Source of the DNA: Kitasatospora phosalacinea
Lineage (GTDB): Bacteria > Actinomycetota > Actinomycetes > Streptomycetales > Streptomycetaceae
Length of the DNA: 33,736 bases
Direction: 5' to 3'
NCBI RefSeq assembly: GCF_000717185.1
Contig: NZ_JNYE01000109.1
Location: 1 to 33,736 of the forward strand
The stretch's first letter is position 1. Every line of letters begins with the position of its first letter. Positions 8,122 through 16,940 of this stretch are shown piece after piece. The notes below the pieces were generated by a model. The model was not told the DNA's origin. It saw only the letters and a list, made by a program, of their open reading frames with translations, and made no database searches. The position numbers were made by a program, and so were the translations under genes.

Positions 8122-9056
8122 GGCGGCGGGCGGGGGCGGGGCACTGCCGGGCCGTGGTCGGGGGTGCCGAGGGCGGCGTGCAGGGTGCGGAGTTCGGCGG
8201 GGTCGGCGGCGGCGAGCAGGGCGCGGACGAGGTAGCTGCGGCGGCCGGAGCGGAGGTCGGTGCCGAGGGGTTTGCCGAGGGCGGCCGGGTCGCCGAAGAG
8301 GTCGAGCCAGTCGTCGTGGAGCTGGTTGGCGGTGCCGAGCGCGGTGGCGTAGGCGCGCAGTTCGGCCTCGTGCGGGGCCGGGTCGGCTCCGGCGGCGAGC
8401 AGGCCGAGGCGCAGCGGGGCGAGGACCGAGTAGCGGGTGGACTTGTACTCGGTGACGGTGTGCAGGAAGGCGGTGTCGGGTTCGGGCGGGAAGTCGCGTT
8501 CCAGGTCGAGGAGTTGGCCGTTGACGGCGTCGGCCCCGGCGTCGGCGGTGACGGCGGCCATGGCGAGGGCGCGGTCGGGGGGCAGGTCGCCGGTGAGCAG
8601 GACCCGGACGGCCAGGAAGGCGGCCAGGTCCCCGGCGAGGACCGTGAGGGCGAGCGCGGTGTCGGGCCGGTCGGGGAACTCCTCGCGGTAGGCCTGGTGG
8701 GTGGAGGGGCCGCCGCGGCGCTCGGGCGAGCCGTCGATGAGGTCGTCGTGGATCAGGCCGTGGGTGTGCAGCAGTTCGATGCCGAGGGCCGCGGCGTCCA
8801 GGCCGGGCACCGGGCGGTCGGTGACCAGGGCCGCGGCCTCGTGCAGCAGGGCGACCCGCAGGCGTTTGCCGCCGCGCAGGGAGAGTTCGCGCACCAGGGC
8901 GAGGGCGCGGGCGGGGAACCTGCCGTGCGGGGGTGCGTCCAGGGTGCCGCCCGCGGCCGGGGCGGTCAGGGAGTCGAAGTAGGCCGCGAAGCGGGTCTCG
9001 AAGCGGCGCTGGTGGGCGGCGGCGCGGTGCAGGGCGGCGGCGAGGACGTCGTTCAC
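7842..9056 (-). CDS. polyprenyl diphosphate synthase with aberrant C-terminus
   Basis: This all-alpha trans-prenyltransferase would condense isopentenyl diphosphate onto an allylic diphosphate. Family marks are GGKRLRVALL near residue 62, the first Asp-rich motif HDDLID near residue 103, TEYKSTRYSVLAPLRLG near residue 200 and the second Asp-rich motif QLHDDWLDLFGD near residue 245. After about residue 300 (LGTPDHGP, near 8155) similarity stops. The frame then runs through Pro/Arg/Ser-rich sequence that is simply the antisense of the aldo/keto reductase, reaching a stop at 7842. The final helices of the family are therefore missing. Either the gene is 3'-truncated and possibly inactive, or the tail is tolerated. 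The GTG start at 9056 has only a weak ribosome binding site. Confidence 0.75.
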   Translation of the reverse strand: MNDVLAAALHRAAAHQRRFETRFAAYFDSLTAPAAGGTLDAPPHGRFPARALALVRELSLRGGKRLRVALLHEAAALVTDRPVPGLDAAALGIELLHTHGLIHDDLIDGSPERRGGPSTHQAYREEFPDRPDTALALTVLAGDLAAFLAVRVLLTGDLPPDRALAMAAVTADAGADAVNGQLLDLERDFPPEPDTAFLHTVTEYKSTRYSVLAPLRLGLLAAGADPAPHEAELRAYATALGTANQLHDDWLDLFGDPAALGKPLGTDLRSGRRSYLVRALLAAADPAELRTLHAALGTPDHGPAVPRPRPPPHRRCSASSRASSSADSRSAPAATLAARCAGSPVPGIARTCGPRCSVQAIRTCAGEAPCARATSTSSGSSPPETPPEAPPAATPYCRPAAAIA

Positions 9057-9097
9057 GCCGTCAGGTTTTCATGCGGCGGGTGGTGGCGGGCGCGGGG

Positions 9098-9526
9098 TCA
9101 GCGGCTCTCGGCGGCGGGGTCGGGGACCAGGGTGCGGAGCAGGCGCAGCAGGGTGGCCCGGTCCTCGGCGGGGAGCGGGGCGAAGTGGGCGGTCAGGACC
9201 TCGTCCGCGACCTGTTCGCCGGTGGCGAGGACGCGTTCGCCGGCGGGGGTGAGGTGGTGGTCGAGGCGTCGGCCGTGGCCCGGCTCGCGGGTGATCAGGC
9301 CCTGGGTGACGAGGCGTCCGGCGAGGGTGCCGAAGGACTGCTCGGTCTGGAAGGTGGCGGCGGCGAGCTCCCGGGCGGAGGCGCCGGGGCGGCGGGCGAT
9401 CGCCCGGAGGGCGTCCCACTGGGCGAGGGTGGTGCCGACGGCGGCCAGGGCGGTGTCCATGGCGCGGTGCTGCCGGTACTGGACCTGCTTGACGGCCCGG
9501 CCGAGGACGTGGAGCTCAGCGTTCAT
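9098..9526 (-). CDS. MarR-family transcriptional regulator
   Basis: This 142-residue winged-helix repressor-type protein has a helical dimerisation N-terminus, then SARELAAATFQTEQSFGTLAGRLV (about 50-73) as the helix-turn-helix and GRRLDHHLTPAGERVL (about 84-100) as the wing, which retains the basic tip expected of MarR proteins. The ATG start at 9526 is the first codon of the conserved region. It is divergent from the alpha/beta hydrolase across a 60-base AT-rich gap holding nested inverted repeats, so it probably represses itself and the hydrolase. The ligand is unknown. Confidence 0.9.
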   Translation of the reverse strand: MNAELHVLGRAVKQVQYRQHRAMDTALAAVGTTLAQWDALRAIARRPGASARELAAATFQTEQSFGTLAGRLVTQGLITREPGHGRRLDHHLTPAGERVLATGEQVADEVLTAHFAPLPAEDRATLLRLLRTLVPDPAAESR

Positions 9527-9542
9527 GCCCCCACCCTACCCG

Positions 9543-9576
9543 TAACTCAACTAGCTTAAATAAGCATCCTTAGTTA
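9543..9576. promoter_or_regulatory. AT-rich nested palindrome between MarR and hydrolase genes
   Basis: TAACT (9543-9547) pairs with AGTTA (9572-9576), AACTA (9549-9553) with TAGTT (9571-9575), and a central GCTTA-AA-TAAGC (9554-9565) is a perfect palindrome. This is strikingly AT-rich for the window and is the expected MarR operator; it overlaps the only space available for both promoters. Confidence 0.65.
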
Positions 9577-9586
9577 TGGTGGGCGC

Positions 9587-10363
9587 ATGACCACCGATCC
9601 CCTCCTCGCCGAGGCCGGCACCGGCCGCCCCGTCCTGCTCCTGCACGGCGGCGGCGGTCCGGCCACCGTCGCCCCGCTGGCCGCTCACCTCGCCGGCTCC
9701 GCCCACGTCCTGACCCCCGTCCACCCCGGCTGGGACGGCACCGAACGCCCGGCCGCCCTCAGCCGGGTCGCCGACCTCGCCGACGCCTACCTCGACCTGC
9801 TGCGGCGGCGCGGGCTGCGCGACGTCCTGGTGGTGGGCTCCTCGCTCGGGGGGTGGATCGGCGCCGAGATGGCCCTCCGCGACGGCGCCGGGAACGGGAG
9901 CGGGAACGGGAACGGGAGCGGCGCGACGGTGAGCGGGCTGGTGCTGATCGACGCGGTGGGCATCGGGGTGGACGGGGAGCCGCTCACCGACGTCTTCGCC
10001 CTGGACGCCCGCGGCCTCGCGGAGCACTCCTGGCACGACCCGGACCGCCACTTCATCGACCCCGCGACGCTGCCCCCGGCCGAACTCGCCCGCCGCCGGG
10101 GCAACGCGGCCACCATGCGCGCCCTGGCCGGCGACCCCTACATGCACGACCCGGGCCTGCGCGAGCGGCTGCGGGACGTCCGGCTGCCCGTCCTGGTGCT
10201 GTGGGGCGAGAGCGACCGGGTCGCCACCCCCGGCTACGGCGCGGCCTACGCCCGCGCCTTCGCCGACGCCCGCTTCGTGACGGTGCCCGGGGCCGGGCAC
10301 CTCCCCCACCTGGAGCGTCCGGAGGCCGTGTTCGCGCACCTCGACACCGCGCTGATGCGCTGA
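9587..10363 (+). CDS. alpha/beta-fold hydrolase
   Basis: This 258-residue soluble hydrolase has the oxyanion-hole motif LLLHGGGGP near residue 20, a nucleophile elbow GSSLGGW near residue 85, an acid in WGESDRV near residue 207 and the catalytic His in GAGHLPHLERPE near residue 234. A small insertion made of Gly-Asn/Gly-Ser hexanucleotide repeats (9890-9920) sits in the surface loop after the elbow. The ATG at 9587 immediately follows the MarR operator region. It is probably MarR-controlled; the substrate (ester, lactone or epoxide) cannot be read from sequence. Confidence 0.88.
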   Translation: MTTDPLLAEAGTGRPVLLLHGGGGPATVAPLAAHLAGSAHVLTPVHPGWDGTERPAALSRVADLADAYLDLLRRRGLRDVLVVGSSLGGWIGAEMALRDGAGNGSGNGNGSGATVSGLVLIDAVGIGVDGEPLTDVFALDARGLAEHSWHDPDRHFIDPATLPPAELARRRGNAATMRALAGDPYMHDPGLRERLRDVRLPVLVLWGESDRVATPGYGAAYARAFADARFVTVPGAGHLPHLERPEAVFAHLDTALMR

Positions 10364-10406
10364 TGCGCTGACGGGCTGACGGGCTGACGGGCTGACGGGC
10401 TGACGG
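10351..10406 (+). repeat. 8-bp tandem array overlapping hydrolase stop
   Basis: There are two units of GCTGATGC followed by five of GCTGACGG, back to back. The hydrolase stop codon (10361-10363) lies in the second unit, and in-frame TGA codons recur further along. It is probably slippage-generated and would allow small length changes without altering the protein. Confidence 0.85.
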
Positions 10407-10454
10407 GCCCCGGTCGGTCGGTGGCGTGCAGTCGGTCCGGCGTACGATGCCGGG

Positions 10455-11063
10455 ATGTCCGACACGGTGCAGCAGTGGCCCACGGCCGTCGAGATCGCCA
10501 CGGAGTCCCTGCGGCTCGAACCGCTGCGGGCGGCGCACGCCGCGGAGTCCTTCGAGCTCTTCGACGACGTGCTGCTGCACGCCTGGACCGGCGGGGAGCC
10601 GCTCGCGCGGGACGAGCTCCGTGCCAGGTACCGGCGCCTGGCGGCGGGCCGCTCGCCGGACGGCACCCAGGGCTGGCTCAACTGGATGCTGCGCCGCACC
10701 GCGGACGGGCTCCTGGTGGGAACGGTGCAGGCCACGCTGGAGCGCACGGCGGACGGGCGCCTCGCGGCGGAGCTGGCCTGGGTGGTCGGCACCGCGCACC
10801 AGGGCCGGGGCCACGCCCGCGAGGGCGCGCTCGCGATGGCCCGGTGGCTGCGCGAGCAGCGGGTGGACGTCCTGCTCGCGCACGTCCACCCCGGGCACGC
10901 GGCCTCCGCCGGTGTCGCCCGGGCGCTCGGGCTGGCCCCGACCGGGACCGTCGTGGACGGGGAGGTCCGCTGGAGCAGCGACGCCAGCGACGGCAGTGGC
11001 AGCGACGGCGGTGGCAGCGGCGGCACCGCGGGTTCCGGCGGGCCCGGGCGGCCGTCCCGCTGA
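10455..11063 (+). CDS. GNAT-family N-acetyltransferase
   Basis: This 202-residue protein has the RimJ/RimL-like GNAT layout: an N-terminal TESLRLEPLRAAHAAESFELF, acetyl-CoA pyrophosphate-binding motif A at VGTAHQGRGHAREGA near residues 114-128 (Q-G-R-G-H in place of the usual Q/R-x-x-G-x-G/A), and LLAHVHPGHAASAGVARALGL near residue 140-160. The last about 25 residues are a Ser/Gly/Asp-rich disordered tail. The acceptor is unknown. It converges on the UDP-glucuronate decarboxylase gene; the shared hairpin that overlaps both stop codons marks the likely left border of the biosynthetic cluster. Confidence 0.85.
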   Translation: MSDTVQQWPTAVEIATESLRLEPLRAAHAAESFELFDDVLLHAWTGGEPLARDELRARYRRLAAGRSPDGTQGWLNWMLRRTADGLLVGTVQATLERTADGRLAAELAWVVGTAHQGRGHAREGALAMARWLREQRVDVLLAHVHPGHAASAGVARALGLAPTGTVVDGEVRWSSDASDGSGSDGGGSGGTAGSGGPGRPSR

Positions 11064-11106
11064 GCGGACGGCGCCCCGCCGCCCCCGCCCCCGCCGAGCC
11101 GTCCGC

Positions 11107-11111
<5 letters not shown>
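11059..11111. terminator. bidirectional terminator at cluster boundary
   Basis: GCTGAGCGGACGGC (11059-11072) and its exact reverse complement (11098-11111) form a 14-bp stem with a 25-base C-rich loop. The arms include the stop codons of both converging genes, so the hairpin can serve both strands. Confidence 0.8.
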
Positions 11112-12105
<994 letters not shown>

Positions 12106-12107
12106 GG

Positions 12108-13070
12108 TCAGGACTCCTCGAGCGAGCGGCCGGTGCGGGCGAGGAAGACGTCGTCCAGGGTGGGGCGGTGCAGCGCGATGGTGGCGGTGGCGATGCCGGC
12201 CCCGGCCAGCGCCCGCATGACCTGCGGCATCGCGCTCTCGCCGGTGTCGACGGACAGCCGCAGCGCGCCGTCGGCGCGGACCTCGGCGCTGCGGACGCAC
12301 TCCTGGGCGGTGAGCACCTCGGCGGCCTTCGGCGCCAGGTGGGGTTCGGCGACGCCGACGGTGACGACCTCGCCCGCGATCGAGCGCTTGAGTTCGGCCG
12401 GGGTTCCCTCGGCGACCAGGGTGCCGCCGTCGACGATGGCGATCCGGTCGCAGAGCGCGTCGGCCTCGTCCAGGTAGTGGGTGGTCAGGAAGACCGTCAT
12501 GCCCGCGTCGCGCAGGCGGCGCACCTCGGCCCACAGCCGGGCCCGGGCGGCCGGGTCGAGGCCGGAGGTCGGCTCGTCCAGGAACAGCACGGCGGGGCGG
12601 TGGACCACGCCGAGCGCGATGTCGACCCGGCGGCGCTGGCCGCCCGAGTAGCTGCGGCAGGGGCGGTCGGCGTACTCGGCGAGGTCGAAGGAGTCGACGG
12701 CGGCGGCGGCCCGGGCCTGCGCCTCGGCCTTGGCGAGGCCGTGCATCCGGGCCTGCAGCACGAGTTCCTCGCGGGCCGTCACCTCGTCCCAGGTGCCGCC
12801 GCCCTGGGCGACGTAGCCGATGCTGCGGCGGACCTCGGCGGGACGGGTGAGCAGGTCGGCGCCGGCCACCGTGGCCGCGCCGCCGTCGGGCGGGAGCAGG
12901 GTGGCGAGCATCCGCAGGGTGGTGGTCTTGCCCGCGCCGTTGGGGCCGAGGAGTCCGAAGATCTCGCCCTCGGCCACGTGCAGGTCCAGCCCGGCCACGG
13001 CGTCCACGGTGGTGGTCCGGCCGCGGCGGCCGCTCCGGTAGGACTTCCGCAGTCCGCTGGTCTCGATCAT
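12108..13070 (-). CDS. ABC transporter ATP-binding protein, DrrA-like
   Basis: This 320-residue nucleotide-binding subunit of an ABC-2 exporter has Walker A GPNGAGKTT near residue 43, a Q-loop YVAQGGG near 92, signature SYSGGQRRR near 146, Walker B VLFLDEPTSG near 166 and the switch His in TTHYLDEADAL near 202, all intact. The C-terminal about 90 residues (from GTPAELKRSI) are the DrrA-type extension ending in RPTLDDVFLARTG, typical of daunorubicin-type drug exporters. The ATG at 13070 has AGAAGGA 7 bases upstream. It pairs with the permease 41 bases upstream and likely powers product efflux or self-resistance. Confidence 0.95.
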   Translation of the reverse strand: MIETSGLRKSYRSGRRGRTTTVDAVAGLDLHVAEGEIFGLLGPNGAGKTTTLRMLATLLPPDGGAATVAGADLLTRPAEVRRSIGYVAQGGGTWDEVTAREELVLQARMHGLAKAEAQARAAAAVDSFDLAEYADRPCRSYSGGQRRRVDIALGVVHRPAVLFLDEPTSGLDPAARARLWAEVRRLRDAGMTVFLTTHYLDEADALCDRIAIVDGGTLVAEGTPAELKRSIAGEVVTVGVAEPHLAPKAAEVLTAQECVRSAEVRADGALRLSVDTGESAMPQVMRALAGAGIATATIALHRPTLDDVFLARTGRSLEES

Positions 13071-13111
13071 CGGGGTCCTTCTCGTACGGGGTGGGGGGAG
13101 GGGGATCGGGC

Positions 13112-13876
13112 TCAGCGGACGGTGCGGGCGAAGCGGCGGGCCGACCAGAGCAGGGCGGCGACGGCGACGGCCGCCATCAGCGCGAGGCTGCGCCAGACCG
13201 CGGGGTCGCCGGGGTGGCCCGCGAACAGTTCACGCATGCCGGTCACCGCCCAGCTGAACGGGTTCCAGTCGGAGACCCGGCGCAGCCACAGCGGGGCCAG
13301 CGCGAGCGGCAGCAGGGTGCCGGAGAGCAGCATCAGCGGCTGGGCCAGGTTGTTGACCAGCTGCCCCAGCACGTCCGGGTTGCCGACCTTGAGCGCCAGG
13401 CCGTACGAGACGGCGGAGCTGGTCAGCGAGATCAGCGCGAGCAGCAGGTACGCCAGCAGCAGGTCCGGGACGCGCACCAGCAGGCCGAGCGGGATCGCCA
13501 GCACGATGATCACGGCGGCCTGCACGGCCAGCACCACCACGTCCCGCAGCGAGCGGCCGAGCAGCAGCGCGACCCGGCTGACCGGGGTGACCCGGGCCCG
13601 TTCGATCACGCCGGAGCCGAGTTCGGCGAGCAGGCCGAAGCCGACGTACAGGCCGCCGCCGAGGGCGAGCGCGACCAGCATGCCCGGCACGTAGATCCGG
13701 TAGGCGTCGGCCATCGTGCCCGCGCCCATCGAGGCCAGCGCGGGCTTCAGCAGCGGCGCGAACAGGGCGAGGTAGACGACGGGTTGGGCGACCCCGAGGA
13801 AGATCTGCAGCGGGGAGCGGGCCATCAGCAGCAGGTGCCGCTGGAACACCAGCCAGGTGTCGCGGAGGCTTTTCAC
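13112..13876 (-). CDS. ABC-2 type permease, DrrB-like
   Basis: This 254-residue inner-membrane subunit has about six hydrophobic segments (near residues 26-44, 64-85, 113-133, 140-165, 178-197, 230-248) and the ABC-2 features QPVVYLALFAPLL and RARVTPVSRVALLLGRSLRD. The GTG at 13876 (VKSLRDTWLVFQRHLLL) is chosen because the 33 extra N-terminal codons of the open frame are Pro/Arg-rich and overlap the end of the preceding gene. It partners the downstream ATPase as an exporter in the methyltransferase/glycosyltransferase operon; cargo is presumably the glycosylated product. Confidence 0.92.
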   Translation of the reverse strand: MKSLRDTWLVFQRHLLLMARSPLQIFLGVAQPVVYLALFAPLLKPALASMGAGTMADAYRIYVPGMLVALALGGGLYVGFGLLAELGSGVIERARVTPVSRVALLLGRSLRDVVVLAVQAAVIIVLAIPLGLLVRVPDLLLAYLLLALISLTSSAVSYGLALKVGNPDVLGQLVNNLAQPLMLLSGTLLPLALAPLWLRRVSDWNPFSWAVTGMRELFAGHPGDPAVWRSLALMAAVAVAALLWSARRFARTVR

Positions 13877-13910
13877 GGGTGGGCGTTTCCTGTTCGGGAG
13901 GGGGCGGGGG

Positions 13911-15959
13911 TCAGGGGGTCGGGAGCGGGGTCGGGAGCAGGGTTTCCAGGTGGTCGGCGGCCGCGGGTGCGCCACCGGCGGCGGCGAAGGACTCCTGGAC
14001 GCGGCGGGCCGCCGCGGCGTGCGACGGGTCGTCCAGGACGGCCAGCAGCTCCGTGCGCAGCTGCTGCGGGCTCGCGTGCGCGAACCGCACCCGGCGGCCC
14101 GCGCCCGCGGCCGCGACCTGGGCGGCGTTGATCGGCTGGTCGCCCTTGATCGGGGCGACCAGCAGCGGCACGCCGTGGGCGAGCGCCTCGCAGACGGTGT
14201 TCAGGCCGCCGTGGCTGACCACCGCGGCCAGCTTCGGCATCAGCTCCAGGACCGGCACCCGGGGCCGGACCAGGACGTGGGCGGGCGGGTCGGCCACCGT
14301 GCCGTCCGGCGCGGCGATCACCGCCTGGAGGCGGTCGCCGAGCGGGCGCAGCGCCTCCACCACCCGGGCGTGGAAGTCGGCGGCGAGGTCCAGCGAGAGG
14401 GTGCCGACGGTGACCAGCACCAGGCGGCGGGCCGGGTCGATCCACTCCCACGGGAAGGCCGGGTCCGGCTCCCGCGCGGCCAGCGCCGGGCCGACCAGCA
14501 CCGCGTTGCCCGGCCACTCCAGCGGCCCGGTCAGCGCCTCGCCGGTGAAGCCGACCAGCAGGTGCGGTGAGAACCGCAGGTCGTGCGGGGGCTCACCGGG
14601 CAGCCCCGCGGCGCGCCACATCGCGGCCATCCGCTGCTCGATCCACGCCTCCACCCGGGGCACGGTGGTGCGGTACGGGCGGGTCAGCTCCATCGTGGTC
14701 GGCGCGAGCGACGCCCACGGCAGGCCCGCCCGGTGCGCGGCCAGCGCCCCGGCCACCGCGTGCTGGTCGACGGCCAGCACGTCGGGACGGAACGCGGCCA
14801 CGGCCCGCTCGATGCCGGGCAGCGTGTGCCGGGCGTGCGGGACGATGTAGCCGTCCCACCGCGACCTGGCTGCCGCCAGCCCCCGGTCGGCCTGACCCCG
14901 GTGCGCCCGCAGGGGAATCGGCGCGATCGGCGTCCCCGCCCCCAGCAACGGCCGCAGGAACGCCTCCGACCCGGCCCACAGCACCTCGTGCCCCCGCGCC
15001 CGCAACGCACCGGAGACGGCCGCGAGCGGGTTCACGTGCCCGAACAGCGGCAGCGACACGAACAGGAACCGCCCCGGCCGGGAACGGGCCCCGGCAACGG
15101 GGCCGGGGGGCGGGACGGGAGCCGGAGAGAGGGGCGCGGACGGGAACGGGAACGGGGACGGCAGGTCGGGGAGCGGCCCCGCGACGCTGCCGGTGGCCGG
15201 GTCCGGTTGGGCGGGGGCCGCGGCCGCGGGAACCGGCTCCGTCGGCCGGGCGCCACCGGAGGCCGACGCCCCGACCACCGGGACTCCCCCGACCCCAGGA
15301 CCGGAGGAAACCCCGGTGGCCGGCTCCACCGACCCGGAGAGCGGCAACGCGGCGCTGCCGGTGGCCGGGTCCGACCGGGTGGGGGCCGCGGCCGCGGCGG
15401 CGCCGAGAACCGGGAGAGGTGCGGGCACGGACCCCGCGGGCCGGACGCCACCGGAGGCCGCGGCAACCGCCGCAGCGGCAACCGGGGAGACGGGGGGAAG
15501 CGGCTCCACCGGCCCGGCGCCGCCGGAGGCGGACGCCCCGACGAGCGGGACTCCCCCACCCCCGGGGCCGGGAGGAGCCACGGATCGGCCGCCCCCGTAG
15601 GCCCCGGCGCCGGTGGAGGTCGGCGCGGTCGTCGGCCCGGGTTCCTCCGGTCCTGCGGCGGGTTTTTCCGTGTCGTGGCCCGGGCTGGGGAGGGCGGTTG
15701 CGGCGAGGGTGGCGACGTCGGTGAGGGTGAGGGTGGTGAGGGTGTCGAGGTCGAGGGTGGTGAGGTGGGCGGCGAGGTCGGCGGCGGGGCCGTAGCGGGT
15801 GCGGAGGGCGAGGCTCCAGGTGGCGAGGTCGTGGCTCTCCAGGTGGAGTTCGCCGTCGAGGAGGGTGTCGGGGCGGAGGGTGTCGAGCCAGGCGGGGGGT
15901 CGGCCGAGGGTGCGGCGGAGGAGTTCGGCGACCTCGCGGAGCGGGGGGTGGGCGGTCAT
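13911..15959 (-). CDS. acyl-carrier-like domain fused to GT1-type glycosyltransferase
   Basis: This is a 682-residue two-domain protein. Residues 1-85 fold-match a carrier protein: helix I PLREVAELLRRTLG, then TLLDGELHLESHDLATW with Ser42 at the phosphopantetheine position, and a fourth helix DVATLAATAL. Residues about 90-294 are a Pro/Ala/Gly linker with internal repeats. Residues about 295-682 are a UGT/MGT-like glycosyltransferase (RFLFVSLPLFGHVNPLAAV at the start; donor motif SHGGLNTVCEALAHGVPLL, then GDQPINAAQV). No plausible independent start precedes the transferase domain, and the ATG at 15959 overlaps the methyltransferase stop by 4 bases, so one continuous protein is supported. It suggests glycosylation of a carrier-bound intermediate, probably with the UXS-derived UDP-pentose (inference). 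Confidence 0.82.
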   Translation of the reverse strand: MTAHPPLREVAELLRRTLGRPPAWLDTLRPDTLLDGELHLESHDLATWSLALRTRYGPAADLAAHLTTLDLDTLTTLTLTDVATLAATALPSPGHDTEKPAAGPEEPGPTTAPTSTGAGAYGGGRSVAPPGPGGGGVPLVGASASGGAGPVEPLPPVSPVAAAAVAAASGGVRPAGSVPAPLPVLGAAAAAAPTRSDPATGSAALPLSGSVEPATGVSSGPGVGGVPVVGASASGGARPTEPVPAAAAPAQPDPATGSVAGPLPDLPSPFPFPSAPLSPAPVPPPGPVAGARSRPGRFLFVSLPLFGHVNPLAAVSGALRARGHEVLWAGSEAFLRPLLGAGTPIAPIPLRAHRGQADRGLAAARSRWDGYIVPHARHTLPGIERAVAAFRPDVLAVDQHAVAGALAAHRAGLPWASLAPTTMELTRPYRTTVPRVEAWIEQRMAAMWRAAGLPGEPPHDLRFSPHLLVGFTGEALTGPLEWPGNAVLVGPALAAREPDPAFPWEWIDPARRLVLVTVGTLSLDLAADFHARVVEALRPLGDRLQAVIAAPDGTVADPPAHVLVRPRVPVLELMPKLAAVVSHGGLNTVCEALAHGVPLLVAPIKGDQPINAAQVAAAGAGRRVRFAHASPQQLRTELLAVLDDPSHAAAARRVQESFAAAGGAPAAADHLETLLPTPLPTP
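15075..15690 (-). repeat. degenerate repeats in carrier/transferase linker
   Basis: This stretch encodes the disordered linker. Near-copies recur irregularly: the segment encoding VGASASGGA appears at about 15250-15275 and 15520-15545, and the one encoding DPATGS at about 15185-15205 and 15353-15373. All are in frame, which indicates expansion by slippage or recombination. Confidence 0.6.
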
Positions 15960-16873
15960 GACCGGTGGGGTTTGACGGCCCGTAGGGCGCCGTAGGTGAT
16001 GACGCCGGTGTCGAAGCCCTTCTTCATGAGGGGCCCGGCGTGGAAGAAGCCGAGGACGTCGACGCCGCGGGTGCGGGCGAGGTCGCGCATGGTGGCGGGG
16101 CCGCCGTCGATGTGGGGGACGCGGGCGAAGGACGGGTCCCAGGAGTTGGCGACGGCGGTGCTCCAGTCGGCGGTGGTGACGTCGGTGAAGCCGGCGGTGC
16201 GGGCGAGTCGTTCGTGTTCTTCGAGGGAGGAGAAGTCGGGCATCACCTGGTGCTGGAGGATCTGCCGGACGAGTTCCTGCTCCCCGGGGTCGAGGGCGCC
16301 GTCGCGGACGGCCCAGGTGGCGACGGCGAGGGTGCCGCCGGGGCGGAGCAGGCGGTGGGCCTCGGCGAAGAAGGCGGGGCGGTCGTCGAGGTGCATGAGG
16401 CTCTCCATGGCCCAGACGACGTCGAAGGTGTCGTCGGGGTGGCCGGTGGAGAGGGCGTCCTGCTGGTGGAAGCGGGCGCGGTGGGCGAGGCCCGCGGCGC
16501 GGGCCTTCTCGTTGGCGCGGGCGGCCTGGCGGGCGCTGAGGGTGACGCCTTCGACGGTGCAGCCGTGCGGGCCGGCCAGGTGGAGGGCGGGGCCGCCGAT
16601 GCCGCAGCCGACGTCGAGGACGTGGGCGCCGGCGGGGACGGCGGCGTGGGTGACGAGCTCGTGGACGAGGCGGTCGGTGGCGGCCTGCCGGTCGGCGCCG
16701 TCCCGGGCGGGGGCCTGGCCCTCGTCCCAGTAGCCGTGGTGGACGTGTTCGCCCCACAGGTCCTCGTACAGGTCGAGGGTGATGTCGTAGTAGCGCTCCA
16801 CGGCCGTGTTCAGGCCGGGGCCGGTCGCGGGTCCCCGGACGGGTTCCGGGGCTGGTTCCACTGCAGGTTCCAC
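15956..16873 (-). CDS. class I SAM-dependent methyltransferase
   Basis: This 305-residue soluble methyltransferase resembles the tocopherol/rifamycin-O-methyltransferase-like small-molecule group. Family marks are YYDITLDLYEDLWGEHVHHGYWD (28-50), SAM motif I VLDVGCGIGG (85-94), the acidic end of strand 2 VEGVTLS, FDVVWAMESLMHLDD for motif II-III and LLRPGGTLAVATW for motif III. The GTG at 16873 is chosen because GAGGA lies 8 bases upstream, although the frame stays open further and the start is moderately certain. It is the first gene of the leftward operon and overlaps the carrier/glycosyltransferase gene by 4 bases. It could methylate the phenol, the sugar or the chain; sequence does not say which. 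Confidence 0.85.
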   Translation of the reverse strand: MEPAVEPAPEPVRGPATGPGLNTAVERYYDITLDLYEDLWGEHVHHGYWDEGQAPARDGADRQAATDRLVHELVTHAAVPAGAHVLDVGCGIGGPALHLAGPHGCTVEGVTLSARQAARANEKARAAGLAHRARFHQQDALSTGHPDDTFDVVWAMESLMHLDDRPAFFAEAHRLLRPGGTLAVATWAVRDGALDPGEQELVRQILQHQVMPDFSSLEEHERLARTAGFTDVTTADWSTAVANSWDPSFARVPHIDGGPATMRDLARTRGVDVLGFFHAGPLMKKGFDTGVITYGALRAVKPHRS

Positions 16874-16922
16874 TGGGGCGGTCCTCGAAAAGTTGACATG
16901 GATGCGCCCATAAATGGCGGCC

Positions 16923-16940
16923 GGAAATGCCGCGGAAATG
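16923..16940 (-). promoter_or_regulatory. SARP-like 7-4-7 direct repeat
   Basis: GGAAATG, a 4-base spacer and GGAAATG again give an 11-bp period. On the minus strand this is CATTTCC-GCGG-CATTTCC, followed 6-8 bases later by an AT-rich CATTTATG that could be a -10 region for the methyltransferase operon. Heptamer repeats with 4-base spacers are the layout bound by Streptomyces antibiotic regulatory proteins. No SARP gene is in view. Confidence 0.45.

Noticed and set aside
10351..10406. CRISPR-like array or transposon end
   Set aside because: The units are only 8 bp, contiguous and without spacers; a simple tandem repeat.
13877..13975. N-terminal extension of the ABC permease
   Set aside because: The extra codons are Pro/Arg-rich and overlap the end of the carrier/glycosyltransferase gene; the GTG at 13876 gives the normal DrrB-like N-terminus.
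15060..15959. Two separate genes, a free carrier protein and a glycosyltransferase
   Set aside because: The frame is open throughout, no stop separates the domains and no start codon with a ribosome binding site lies just before the transferase domain; kept as a fusion, with a sequencing error as the only alternative.
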